A stretch of 56,895 bases of DNA from CAYNSB01 sp964399625 (GTDB taxonomy: Bacteria; Planctomycetota; Phycisphaerae; Phycisphaerales; UBA1924): the NCBI GenBank assembly GCA_964399625.1, contig CAYNSB010000022.1, forward strand, positions 1-56,895. Reading direction: 5' to 3'. The notes below the pieces were generated by a model. It did not search any database and was not told the origin of the DNA. It saw only the letters and a list, made by a program, of their open reading frames with translations. Of the stretch, positions 34,619 through 43,287 are shown one piece after another (within the stretch, counting starts at the first letter, position 1; each line of letters starts with the position of its first letter). A program made the position numbers and the translations under genes.

Positions 34619-35290
34619 ATGAGACCCCATCCGCGAAATGACCAGCCCTGTCCGCCCGCGCGATCGTTCGGGCGGACATCGCTCGTTTGGGTGCTCGCGC
34701 TGGTCGGCACGTGCGCGTGGTTCGGGTGCGCCGTGACCAAGAGCAACTACGAGGTGCTCAGCCTGTTCTTCGACGGCGTGCCCGATCCCGCGCCCAAAGC
34801 GGGCGCGGGCGGCAAACCGGGCGATGAGAATCTGTCGCTGCAGGTCGTGCAGCACAAGCCGTTCGCGGAAGAGAAGTGCGACGAGTGCCACAAGACGCAG
34901 TACCGGCCCAGCCGCAACGACCCTTCGGCGTGCCTCAAGTGCCACGACAAGGTGACGGGCGAGCACCGCTGGATGCACGGCGCGGTGGCGGGGGGCGCGT
35001 GCCTGTGGTGCCATTCGCCGCACGAGTCCAAGCGAAAGTGGCTTCTGCGTGGTCCCGATCGCAAGGTGTGCGCGCAGTGCCACTCCGCGGCGATGGTCCC
35101 GGGCTCGGGCGTGGCGGCGCACGCGGACCCCGAGGCGAGCTGCATCGCGTGCCACAACGGGCACGGCGGTGACGACGCGCTCATGCTCAAGCCCGGCGCA
35201 ACGGCGCTGGGGCCGCCGCCCGGTGCGGACACGCCGATCGCTCCCGCCGGCACGCTCAAAGACGACAAGGGCAAGCCCAGGTCCCCGTGA
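34619..35290 (+). CDS. Pentahaem c-type cytochrome lipoprotein
   Basis: A 223-aa protein with a signal peptide ending in a lipobox-like CAWFGC and five CxxCH motifs: CDECH, CLKCH, CLWCH, CAQCH and CIACH, arranged like doubled-CxxCH periplasmic cytochromes. Its position directly before the beta-barrel gene (stop at 35290, barrel GTG at 35295) is that of the periplasmic cytochrome of a porin-cytochrome complex, which would sit at the inner mouth of the barrel. The Asp/Pro-rich C-terminus contains no haem site. The start ATG at 34619 has GAGG three bases upstream. Membership of a conduit is inferred from neighbours. Confidence 0.85.
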   Translation: MRPHPRNDQPCPPARSFGRTSLVWVLALVGTCAWFGCAVTKSNYEVLSLFFDGVPDPAPKAGAGGKPGDENLSLQVVQHKPFAEEKCDECHKTQYRPSRNDPSACLKCHDKVTGEHRWMHGAVAGGACLWCHSPHESKRKWLLRGPDRKVCAQCHSAAMVPGSGVAAHADPEASCIACHNGHGGDDALMLKPGATALGPPPGADTPIAPAGTLKDDKGKPRSP

Positions 35291-35294
35291 CACC

Positions 35295-37319
35295 GTGCTC
35301 CCACCATGCCGACCATCTCTGATCCTCGCGATGCTCGCCCTGGCGGGCGGAGCGGCGGCGCAGCCGAGCACGACGCCCCCCGATGATGGCCCCGTGGTTG
35401 TCGGTACGCCGCGTGAGAAGTGGACCGGGTTCCGCCTGATGCGTCTGGAAGCGGGGCTGGAGTATCGATTCGAGTACCAGCGCGACGCGATCGAGGAGAG
35501 CGGGCAGCCCAAGCGTGTCAACACGGAGACACGCCACCGCGAGCTCTTTGATCTGTCGGGCGAGTCGAGCATCGGGCACAGGAACCTCATCGATCTGACG
35601 TACACGTTCCAGCTGGGGCTCGAGAACGTCTCGACGAAGCGGGAGACGGAGAGCTTCGAGGGCAGCGAGCAGGACTTCGTCAACCTGTACGACGTGAACG
35701 CCCTGATCTTCGGGACGAGCCGCCTGCCCACGAGCGTGTACGCGCGTCGCCAGCAGAGCCTGCTCGATCGCCCCTTCGCCGGCTCGATCGATGAGACGGT
35801 GACGGAAGAGGGCGTCAACACGCGCTACCAGACGGAGACGACCTCCAACTCGCTGCAACTCTTCCATCGCGAGGATCGCCTGAGCGGCGACTTCGGCAAC
35901 ATCGACAGCACGACCAAGCAGGACTCGCTCACGCTGCAGAGCAACATCGCGCTCTCGCCGGCGAGCCGCCTCGACGCGTCGTACACGTTCGATCACATCT
36001 CCGAGCGTCAGCCGGGGTACTCGGACAACTACGACCGGCACAACCTGAGCCTGACGCACGTGGGCGCGTTCGGCGGCGATGACAAGCCGCACGATCTGCG
36101 TTCGAGCCTCTCGGTCTTCACGCAGGACGGACGTCTGTCGCAGAACCGGACGAGGTGGGACGAGGTGCTCACGCTGCGCCATTCGCGGAGCCTTGAGACA
36201 CGTTACAGCGCGTTGCTCAACCACGTCGAGATCCGCGGGCAGGACCAGGACGTGGTCCGGGGCGAGGCGTCGATCAAGCACCGCCTCTTCGAGAGCCTCA
36301 CCAGCGTGGCGACGATCGGCGCGCAGCGCCTCGACGCCGCGGGAAGCTTCACGAGCGACGAGCGGTTCGTCTCGGGGCAGGTTGACTACACCAAGCGCGT
36401 GCCGTGGGGCCGGCTCGACGCGGGCCTGGGCGCTTCGTTCAACAACCAGAGCAACGGCGCTCGCGGCGAGCCGCTGCGCATCGTCAACGAGGCCTACACG
36501 TTTACGGACGGCTTCCCGATCATCCTGCCCCGGCGCAACATCCTGCCGGGCTCGATCGTCGTTACCGCCGCCGCGGGGTTCCCGGTGTACCTCGAAGGGT
36601 CGGACTACACGGTGTCCGCGTTCCCCGATCGGGTGGAGATCCGGCCCGTCGTGGGCGGCGGGATCGTGAACGGGCAGTCTCTGAGAATCTCGTACGACGT
36701 GGGGCCCGAGCCCGGGAGCGACATCGACACGACGACCACGAGCTACTCCGTGCGATACACGCTCACGGAAGGGAAGCTGCGGGGCCTCGCGTTCTACTCC
36801 ACCTATCGCACCGTCGGGTTCGATCTGCGATCGGGGAACCCCGATGTCGTCCGCCTTGACGATTCAAACGACCTGCTGCTGGGCGTGCAGTACCAGCGTG
36901 GCGGGCTGGACGCACGCTACGAGTACAACCGGCACGACAGCGACTTCGACCCGTACACGATCCATCGGGCCCAGGCGATCTACTCCGTCTCGCTGGGCGT
37001 CGGGTCGTCGCTCAACGCCGAGTACACCCGAGAGCAGATCGACTTCCGGAACCAGAACAACCGCGTGACCTTCGACCGCGGAGCGTTGCGCTCCGTGTGG
37101 CGCGTCAATCCCTCGTTCGACCTGAACTTCGGGCTCGATTATCGAAATGAGGACAGCACGCTCAACGGGAACACGCGGGCCTTTGACCAGATCGTCGGGT
37201 TCGCCTGGCGGCGCGGGCGCACGTCGGTAACCACCAGCGTTCGCAATTCGTTCCTCGACGCCCCACGCACCTCGCAGACGTCGCAGCTCGTCCAGTTCAC
37301 GATCAAGCGTACCTTCTAG
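35295..37319 (+). CDS. Outer-membrane beta-barrel protein of a porin-cytochrome conduit
   Basis: A 674-aa exported protein. The GTG at 35295, four bases after the previous stop, gives a signal peptide (PSLILAMLALAGGAAAQ). The mature part is rich in alternating-hydrophobicity strands with aromatic girdles (for example LDASYTFDHIS, RLDAGLGASFNNQSNG, YSVRYTLTEGK) and ends in the C-terminal IKRTF, the terminal aromatic typical of outer-membrane barrels. The length is close to that of MtrB/OmbB (about 700-740 aa), but I cannot confirm homology by eye. Flanked by pentahaem and 12-haem cytochromes and two NHL lipoproteins, it is best read as the barrel that lets cytochromes exchange electrons across the outer membrane. 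Confidence 0.78.
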   Translation: MLPPCRPSLILAMLALAGGAAAQPSTTPPDDGPVVVGTPREKWTGFRLMRLEAGLEYRFEYQRDAIEESGQPKRVNTETRHRELFDLSGESSIGHRNLIDLTYTFQLGLENVSTKRETESFEGSEQDFVNLYDVNALIFGTSRLPTSVYARRQQSLLDRPFAGSIDETVTEEGVNTRYQTETTSNSLQLFHREDRLSGDFGNIDSTTKQDSLTLQSNIALSPASRLDASYTFDHISERQPGYSDNYDRHNLSLTHVGAFGGDDKPHDLRSSLSVFTQDGRLSQNRTRWDEVLTLRHSRSLETRYSALLNHVEIRGQDQDVVRGEASIKHRLFESLTSVATIGAQRLDAAGSFTSDERFVSGQVDYTKRVPWGRLDAGLGASFNNQSNGARGEPLRIVNEAYTFTDGFPIILPRRNILPGSIVVTAAAGFPVYLEGSDYTVSAFPDRVEIRPVVGGGIVNGQSLRISYDVGPEPGSDIDTTTTSYSVRYTLTEGKLRGLAFYSTYRTVGFDLRSGNPDVVRLDDSNDLLLGVQYQRGGLDARYEYNRHDSDFDPYTIHRAQAIYSVSLGVGSSLNAEYTREQIDFRNQNNRVTFDRGALRSVWRVNPSFDLNFGLDYRNEDSTLNGNTRAFDQIVGFAWRRGRTSVTTSVRNSFLDAPRTSQTSQLVQFTIKRTF

Positions 37320-37326
37320 GAGGATC

Positions 37327-38355
37327 ATGCGCCCGACCCGAGCCATCCTGATGCTGTGTGTGGCGATCGTGCTTGGGGGGTGCGCCTCTCCGCCGGGAGC
37401 GATCCTGACGCTTGCCGCGGACGCGCCGCGCTGGCCGGGCCCCCCGGACGCGCCGCGTCTGGCGTATTTGGGCGAGATCCGCACCGACGAGGACCTCAAG
37501 CCGGGGCGCACGTTCCTGCAGCGCGTGGGGCGCGGGCTTCTGGGCAAGGAGCCCGCGAAGGGGATGACCTCTCCGCTGGCGGTGTGCACCGACGGTGGTT
37601 CGCGGGTGTTTGTCGCCGATAGCGGGGGCCGGTGCGTGCACGTGTTCGATCTCGAATCACGCGGGTACGCGCGATGGGCGCCGCCGAAGGGTTTCTCGAT
37701 GCCCGTGGCGCTCACATGGCATCCCGATGGGCGTCTGCTCGTCTCCGATTCGGCCGATGCGTGCATCCACGCGTTCGATCGAACGGGGCGGCATCTGGGC
37801 GTGCTGGGCGAGCGCGTGCTTCGACGGCCGTGCGGCCTGGCGATCACGGGCGACGGGCGCATCGTCGTCGCCGATGTCGCGGCGCATCAGATCGTTGTGC
37901 TCACTTCCGAGGGACACGAAACGGGGCGAGTCGGTGGGCGCGGGTCGGGGCTGGGGCAGTTCAACTACCCCACGAACCTCACGTTCGACCGGGGTGGAAA
38001 CCTGTACGTGAGTGACTCGCTCAACTTCCGCGTGCAGGTGCTCTCGCCGACCTTGGAGCCCGTGGGTCACATCGGGAGCCAGGGCGATCTGCCCGGGTAC
38101 TTCTCGCAGCCCAAGGGCGTGGCGATCGATGCCGAGGATCATGTGTACGTCGTGGACGCGAACTTCGAGGCGGTGCAGCTTTTCAACACGGACGGCGCGT
38201 TGCTGATGACGATGGGGCGCGAGGGGCAGGGAGCGGGGGAGTTCTGGCTCCCCGCGGGGATCCATGTGGACGCGCAGTCCCGCGTGTGGGTCGCCGATTC
38301 ATACAACCAACGCGTGCAGGTGTTCCAGTATCTGCGCGAGGGGGTGCGGCCATGA
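37327..38355 (+). CDS. NHL-repeat beta-propeller lipoprotein (second copy)
   Basis: A 342-aa lipoprotein with lipobox VLGGC near residue 19. NHL repeats include TSPLAVCTDGGSRVFVAD, YPTNLTFDRGGNLYVSD, QPKGVAIDAEDHVYVVD and LPAGIHVDAQSRVWVAD. The start ATG sits behind a perfect TAGGAGGATC. Its repeats and order parallel the NHL lipoprotein at 33278, so the operon contains two copies flanking the pentahaem cytochrome and barrel. Its stop overlaps the start of the 12-haem cytochrome gene by 4 bases. Probably a structural or docking subunit of the conduit. Confidence 0.88.
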   Translation: MRPTRAILMLCVAIVLGGCASPPGAILTLAADAPRWPGPPDAPRLAYLGEIRTDEDLKPGRTFLQRVGRGLLGKEPAKGMTSPLAVCTDGGSRVFVADSGGRCVHVFDLESRGYARWAPPKGFSMPVALTWHPDGRLLVSDSADACIHAFDRTGRHLGVLGERVLRRPCGLAITGDGRIVVADVAAHQIVVLTSEGHETGRVGGRGSGLGQFNYPTNLTFDRGGNLYVSDSLNFRVQVLSPTLEPVGHIGSQGDLPGYFSQPKGVAIDAEDHVYVVDANFEAVQLFNTDGALLMTMGREGQGAGEFWLPAGIHVDAQSRVWVADSYNQRVQVFQYLREGVRP

Positions 38356-40022
38356 GGCTTTGGGCAGCGATCGTGCTCTCGATGGCGCTCGCGGGTGGGG
38401 CCGGGGCGCAGACGATGTCGATCATCAACAGCCCGCACGACCTCTCGGCGGGAAGCTCGGGACAGGTGCGCGCGGCGGTCGAGGACCAGATCTGCATCTT
38501 CTGTCACACGCCCCACAACGCCTCGCCCGTCGGCGCTCTGTGGAACCGCTCGCTCTCGCCGCAGGCGTATTCCGTGTACACGTCCCGCTCGCTCGATGCC
38601 AAGCCCGGGCAGCCCACCGGCGCGTCGAAGCTCTGCCTCTCGTGCCACGACGGCACCATCGCCCTGGGTTCCGTGCTCTCGCAGCCGACGCCGATCCTCA
38701 TGAGCGGGGGCGTGACCACCCTGCCGCCTGGCCCGTCGAACCTGGGCACGGACCTGCGCGACGACCACCCGATCTCGTTCCAGTTCGATTCGACGCTCGT
38801 CTCGAAGGACCAGCACCTGCGCGATCCCGCGGCGCTGCCGTCGGCCGTGAAGCTCGATTCAAATCGCGAGCTGCAGTGCACGACGTGCCACGACGCGCAC
38901 AACAACGCGTTCGGGAAGTTCCTCGTCACGCACAACACGAACTCGGAGTTGTGCATCGCGTGCCACCAGATGGGACGAACGGACATCAGCGGTCACGCGC
39001 AGTGCTCCTCGTGCCACCAGCCCCACACGGCGCCGAGCGGCCCATACCTGCTGCGCAAGAGGACGATCTCTCAGACGTGCCTCTCGTGCCACGATGGGAG
39101 CGTGGGCACGACCGCGAACATCGCGTCGGACATCCACAAGTCGTTCACGCACGATAACGATCCCGCGGTCGATCCGAGCGGGCCCGCCAACGCCGCGATG
39201 TCCTGCGCCTCCTGCCACGAGCCGCACACGATGGGGCACGGGACGTCTCCCCTGCCGCCGAGCGTCCTGGGCCCGCGCCCGACGGTGTTCCAGCGGCTGG
39301 GGCAGGTCGAGGGCGTGAGCGTCTCGGGTGCCACTCTCAAGCCCGCGACGGCGGAGCACGAGGTGTGCTTCAAGTGCCACGGGGACCAGAACCCGGTTCA
39401 GCCCACGATCGCGCGCCGGCAGCAGCAGACGAACATGCGTCTGCAGTTCAGCCCCTCGGCGATCTCGTTCCACCCCGTGGGCATCGCGGGGCGGAGCTCC
39501 GACGTCCCGAGCCTGCGTCCGGGCTGGAACGTCTCGAGCACGATGGAGTGCTCCGATTGCCACGGGTCCGAGAGCGGCACGACCGCCGGCGAGCACGGCT
39601 CGAACGTGCGCGGGCTGCTCGTGGCGAATCTCTCGACGCTGGACAACTCGTCGGAGAGCTCGAACTCCTACGCGTTGTGCTACAGGTGCCACGATCGCAC
39701 GAGCATCCTTTCGGATCGCTCGTTCTCAGAGCACAAGAAGCACATCGTGGACGAGCGAACGCCCTGCACCGTGTGCCACGACTCGCATGGCATTGCCTCG
39801 AGCAACGGGAGCGCGACCGGCAACGCTCACCTCGTGAACTTCTCCACAAGCGTGGTCTTCCCGGAGCGATCCACAGGGCGATTGGAGTACCAGAGCCTTG
39901 GGGCCAATCGCGGGCAGTGTTTCCTGAGTTGCCACGGCGAGAACCATGCGGGGACGAGTTACCCCGGCGGACTGGCCGACAACGCCCTTCCCAAGCCCGC
40001 CACGCTCCGGAACAAGCGATAG
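38352..40022 (+). CDS. Multihaem c-type cytochrome with 11 CxxCH and one CX3CH motif
   Basis: A 556-aa exported cytochrome with a signal peptide (LWAAIVLSMALAGGAGAQ). Haem motifs in order: CIFCH, CLSCH, CTTCH, CIACH, CSSCH, CLSCH, CASCH, CFKCH, CSDCH, CYRCH, CTVCH, and finally CFLSCH, which has three residues between the cysteines. It is the last gene of the conduit operon and the candidate outer (surface) or inner cytochrome of the porin-cytochrome complex, comparable in haem number to Geobacter OmcB. The N-terminus shares a module with the tetrahaem cytochrome at 32455. It has no lipobox, so surface attachment would depend on the barrel. Terminal electron acceptor unknown. Confidence 0.88.
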   Translation: MRLWAAIVLSMALAGGAGAQTMSIINSPHDLSAGSSGQVRAAVEDQICIFCHTPHNASPVGALWNRSLSPQAYSVYTSRSLDAKPGQPTGASKLCLSCHDGTIALGSVLSQPTPILMSGGVTTLPPGPSNLGTDLRDDHPISFQFDSTLVSKDQHLRDPAALPSAVKLDSNRELQCTTCHDAHNNAFGKFLVTHNTNSELCIACHQMGRTDISGHAQCSSCHQPHTAPSGPYLLRKRTISQTCLSCHDGSVGTTANIASDIHKSFTHDNDPAVDPSGPANAAMSCASCHEPHTMGHGTSPLPPSVLGPRPTVFQRLGQVEGVSVSGATLKPATAEHEVCFKCHGDQNPVQPTIARRQQQTNMRLQFSPSAISFHPVGIAGRSSDVPSLRPGWNVSSTMECSDCHGSESGTTAGEHGSNVRGLLVANLSTLDNSSESSNSYALCYRCHDRTSILSDRSFSEHKKHIVDERTPCTVCHDSHGIASSNGSATGNAHLVNFSTSVVFPERSTGRLEYQSLGANRGQCFLSCHGENHAGTSYPGGLADNALPKPATLRNKR

Positions 40023-40136
40023 AGGACGGGACTGGCTAGCATTCTCAGGCTTGGGAATGACCTGCGGGCCCGTTCTCACGATAGAGAATTGGCGCGTTTG
40101 GTACGTTGATTTTGGGCGTCTGCTGCCTCCGTGGAT

Positions 40137-40152
40137 GGGCACGACCTTTGCA
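40137..40152 (+). promoter_or_regulatory. Sigma54-type promoter of the SnoaL-like/activator operon
   Basis: GGGCACGACCTTTGCA matches the RpoN consensus with GG and GC in exact register and all conserved bases except the leading T. The SnoaL-like start codon is 33 bases downstream; the sigma54 activator gene follows, so it may control its own transcription. Confidence 0.7.
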
Positions 40153-40184
40153 AAGGGTGTCCGTAGACATCTCCGGAGGCTCCG

Positions 40185-40793
40185 ATGAACATCGTGATCG
40201 CCGCGCTCGTTTCCGCCTTGGCTCTGGGTGCCGCCCAGCCCGCCAAGGACGCCAAGCCACAGCAGGGCGCCATGCCCGCGGGGCACCCGGGCGTGATCAA
40301 CAACGATCCCACGGTCAATTGGCCCAAGGCCAAGGCTGAGGACGTCGCGTCGATCGATGCGATCCTCTCTGCCTTCTACTCGATCCCGGCGGGGGAGCCG
40401 GGCCAGGCCCGCGACTGGGACCGCTACCGCTCCTTGTTCACGCCCGATGCGAGATTGATCCCCGCGCGCGGCGACCCCAAGGGTGGAGCGATGGCGATGT
40501 ACGTGACGAGCTCGGACTACATCGCGCTCAACAAGTCGTACTTCGAGAAGGGCGGATTCCAGGACAAGGAGATCGCCCGGCGTGTCGAGGCGTACGGGCA
40601 CATCGCGCACGCGTGGAGCACCTTCGAGTCACGCCACAAGGCCTCGGATGCCGAGCCGTACGTGCGCGGGATCAACAGCATCCAGTTGCTCAAGGACGGC
40701 GATCGCTGGTGGATCGTGAACGTCTTCTGGGATTTCGAGGGGCCCGACGGGCCAATCCCCGCGCGGTACCTCACGAGCCCCGCGAAAGACTGA
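40185..40793 (+). CDS. Exported SnoaL/NTF2-like protein
   Basis: A 202-aa protein with a short N-terminal signal-like hydrophobic segment (IVIAALVSALALGAAQP) and a SnoaL-like fold: DVASIDAILSAFYSIPAG, RDWDRYRSLFTPDARLIPAR, HAWSTFESRH and RWWIVNVFWDFE. Members of this superfamily include ligand-binding and ketosteroid-isomerase-like domains, so this could be a sensor or an enzyme; there are no obvious catalytic residues to decide. The ATG follows CCGGAGGCTCCG. Its position between a sigma54-type promoter and the sigma54 activator gene suggests it supplies or modulates the signal to that regulator. Confidence 0.72.
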   Translation: MNIVIAALVSALALGAAQPAKDAKPQQGAMPAGHPGVINNDPTVNWPKAKAEDVASIDAILSAFYSIPAGEPGQARDWDRYRSLFTPDARLIPARGDPKGGAMAMYVTSSDYIALNKSYFEKGGFQDKEIARRVEAYGHIAHAWSTFESRHKASDAEPYVRGINSIQLLKDGDRWWIVNVFWDFEGPDGPIPARYLTSPAKD

Positions 40794-40813
40794 GTTCCAA
40801 GGAACCCGAGCGC

Positions 40814-42193
40814 ATGGCCACCAAGATCCTCCTGGTCGAAGATGAGCAGATGCTCCGCGAGTCGCTCGCGCAGCTCCTGGGCGACGAGGGGTACCAGGTG
40901 GTGCAGGCGGCGGACGGCAAGGCGGGGCTGGACGCGGCGATCGCCGAGCCGGTCGACCTCGTGCTCACGGACATCCGGATGCCCGTGATGGACGGGATGG
41001 CGCTCCTCAAGCACCTGCAGCAGGTCATCCCCCAGACGCCGGTGATCGTGATCACGGCGTTCGGAACGGTGGACAGCGCCGTGAACGCGATGCGGTCCGG
41101 CGCGGCGGACTACGTGCTCAAGCCCGTGCAGTTCGAGGACGTGCTGATCAGGATCAAGCGGGCGCTCGAGTTCGGGGAGATGCGGCGCAATCGAGCGATC
41201 CTCACGGAGCAGCTCGCCTCCCAGAGCACGTTCCACGATCTGATCGGCGAGGCGCCGGCGATGACGGGCCTGTTCGATCTGGTGCGCAAGCTGTCGGGCG
41301 TCTCGAGCTCGGTGCTGATCGTGGGCGAGTCCGGCACGGGCAAGGAGCTCTTCGCCCGCGCGATCCATTACAACGGCATCACCCGCGACAAGCCGTTCAT
41401 CGCGATCAACTGCGGCGCGATCCCGGAGAGCCTCATCGAGTCCGAGCTGTTCGGGCACCGCAAGGGATCGTTCACGGGAGCGGTGAAGGACCGCATCGGG
41501 TACTTCGAGGCGGCCAACGGCGGCACGCTCTTCCTCGACGAGATCTCGACGCTGCCGCTCAACGTGCAGAGCTCGCTTCTGCGCGTGCTCGAGGAGCGGG
41601 TCGTCGTGCCCGTGGGCGACACGCGCCCGCGTCCGGTGGAGGTCCGCATCATCGCGGCGTCGAACCAGAACCTGCAGACCCAGTGCAAGGAGGGCAAGTT
41701 CCGCGAGGACCTGCTCTACCGCCTGGACGTCGTGCGTCTGCAGCTGCCCGCGCTGCGTCAGCGTCGCCAGGACATTCCGCTGCTGGCCCAGCATTTCCTG
41801 CAGAAGTACATGCAGAAGATGAACAAGCGGGTCACTGGGATCAGCAACGCGGCGATGCGCGCGATGCTCAACCACGAGTGGCGCGGGAACGTCCGCGAGC
41901 TCGAGAACGTCATCGAGCGTGCGGTCATCTTCGCCGAGGGACGCGACATCGAGCTCGCCGACCTTCCCTTCCAGACGGGCGACCCGGAGCCCGACGCGGG
42001 AGAGGATCTCAAGCAGGCGATGATGCAGTTCGAGCGTCAGCACATCATCTACGCCCTGCGCCGGCACAACTACGACAAGGCTGAGACCGCCCGCCATCTG
42101 GGCATCGGCGTCTCGAGCCTGTACCGCAAGCTCGAGGAGCTGCGGATCCCCAAGGACCTCCAGGAACAGGAGCGCCACGCCGCCACGCCCTGA
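40814..42193 (+). CDS. Sigma54-dependent response regulator (NtrC family)
   Basis: A 459-aa transcription activator. The N-terminal receiver has acidic residues VEDE, phospho-acceptor LTDIRMPVMDG, ITAFG and KPV. The central AAA+ domain has Walker A GESGTGKE, the sigma54-contacting loop GSFTGA (a common GAFTGA variant), Walker B GTLFLDE and arginine-finger segment FREDLLYRL. The C-terminal Fis-type HTH is YDKAETARHLGIGVSSLYRK. It should hydrolyse ATP to open RNA polymerase-sigma54 complexes at the -24/-12 promoters found at 31272, 33230 and 40137. The adjacent gene at 42225 is the probable partner sensor. ATG at 40814 is chosen because the receiver starts there. Confidence 0.92.
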   Translation: MATKILLVEDEQMLRESLAQLLGDEGYQVVQAADGKAGLDAAIAEPVDLVLTDIRMPVMDGMALLKHLQQVIPQTPVIVITAFGTVDSAVNAMRSGAADYVLKPVQFEDVLIRIKRALEFGEMRRNRAILTEQLASQSTFHDLIGEAPAMTGLFDLVRKLSGVSSSVLIVGESGTGKELFARAIHYNGITRDKPFIAINCGAIPESLIESELFGHRKGSFTGAVKDRIGYFEAANGGTLFLDEISTLPLNVQSSLLRVLEERVVVPVGDTRPRPVEVRIIAASNQNLQTQCKEGKFREDLLYRLDVVRLQLPALRQRRQDIPLLAQHFLQKYMQKMNKRVTGISNAAMRAMLNHEWRGNVRELENVIERAVIFAEGRDIELADLPFQTGDPEPDAGEDLKQAMMQFERQHIIYALRRHNYDKAETARHLGIGVSSLYRKLEELRIPKDLQEQERHAATP

Positions 42194-42224
42194 TCGCCCC
42201 GCGATCAGCGCCGGACCGACCGCC

Positions 42225-43244
42225 ATGCTCCGCCGCAAACTGCTCATCCGCATCGGGCTGCTCGTCGCGTGCTTCGTGCTCGGCGCGGCGGTCGCGATCT
42301 ACCTGCTCCAGGACACCGTTCCTGAGATCGACCGCATCAACGCGGACACGGTGGCGCTCGTGGACGGCGTGAACACGCTGAGCGATCGCGTGGCGCAGAT
42401 CGAGAACGCTCGCGACGGGCTGGGCGTGCTCCGTGCGCCCGGCGGCGAGAGCCCCGAAGAGGCGCTGATGCGGACGTTCGCGCAGGTCGGCACGCATCCG
42501 GCGATCGCCATCGCCGGGTCCCCCCAGGCCCAGGCGTACCAGCGCCTCCGCCAGTTCCTGCCGGACTTCGTCGCCAACTCGGCGTCCTCGTCGACGCAGG
42601 ATCGGATCGCGCGGGCGCACGTGCAATCGACGCTGGGCGACCTGGCTCGCGCGGTGCGTGCGTACGTCGCGAGCGAGCAGGGCGTGTTCGGGCGTTACCT
42701 GCGCTGGCTCGTGCTGGGGCTGACGCTCTCGGCCCTGGTGATGGTGAACGTGTCCGTGTTCGTGCTGCTGCGCACGGCCCACCTGGTGCTCAAGCCGGTG
42801 GGAGAGCTGGTCCAGGGTTCGCGCGAGCTCGCAGCCGAGCACTTCGATCATCGGGTGCGCGTCGAGCAGCAGGACGAGTTCGGCGAGCTGGCGCGCGCCT
42901 ACAACCGCCTTGCCGAGCAGTTGGGCGCCAATGAGGAGCGCAAGGCCGAGACGCTCCGCCAGCTCGCCGTCACCATCAACCACGACCTCAACAACGCGAT
43001 GGCGACGATCGAGATGCAGCTGAGCCTGCTCGATCGGGAGTCGGGGCGCGACAAGAACCTGGCGCGATACTTCCGCGACATCCAGTCAACGCTCGCGCGC
43101 ATGAGCGGGCGCGTCGCCTCCCTCAAGAACATTCGTCGCGTCGTCCTCACGGACTACGTCGACGGGCAGAAGATGGTGGACCTGGAGCAATCCATGACTC
43201 CCGATCCCACCGCCAGCCCCCTCCCCACGGCCCGGGCCGGCTGA
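42225..43244 (+). CDS. Membrane sensor with HAMP and DHp (HisKA-like) domain but no ATPase domain
   Basis: A 339-aa protein. TM1 (LIRIGLLVACFVLGAAVAIYL) and TM2 (YLRWLVLGLTLSALVMVNVSVF) flank a periplasmic domain of about 130 residues. A HAMP domain (LKPVGELVQGSRELAAEHFDHR) and a dimerisation helix with the phospho-acceptor motif INHDLNNAM follow. The protein then ends about 95 residues later with no N, G1, F or G2 box, so it cannot bind ATP for autophosphorylation. It begins 31 bases after the sigma54 response regulator and probably acts as a phosphatase, a phosphotransfer acceptor or a decoy that needs another kinase. No frameshift restoring an ATPase domain is visible downstream. Confidence 0.75.
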   Translation: MLRRKLLIRIGLLVACFVLGAAVAIYLLQDTVPEIDRINADTVALVDGVNTLSDRVAQIENARDGLGVLRAPGGESPEEALMRTFAQVGTHPAIAIAGSPQAQAYQRLRQFLPDFVANSASSSTQDRIARAHVQSTLGDLARAVRAYVASEQGVFGRYLRWLVLGLTLSALVMVNVSVFVLLRTAHLVLKPVGELVQGSRELAAEHFDHRVRVEQQDEFGELARAYNRLAEQLGANEERKAETLRQLAVTINHDLNNAMATIEMQLSLLDRESGRDKNLARYFRDIQSTLARMSGRVASLKNIRRVVLTDYVDGQKMVDLEQSMTPDPTASPLPTARAG

Positions 43245-43287
43245 ACGAACGTCTTTCGCGCGGCCTCTGCCGCGATCGGAGCGCTCC

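Noticed and set aside
33122..35821. An 899-codon minus-strand open frame across the NHL and pentahaem genes
   Set aside because: Its translation is rich in Arg/Ala/His with no domains, and it is antisense to genes with clear NHL and CxxCH motifs and ribosome binding sites. It is a high-GC shadow frame.
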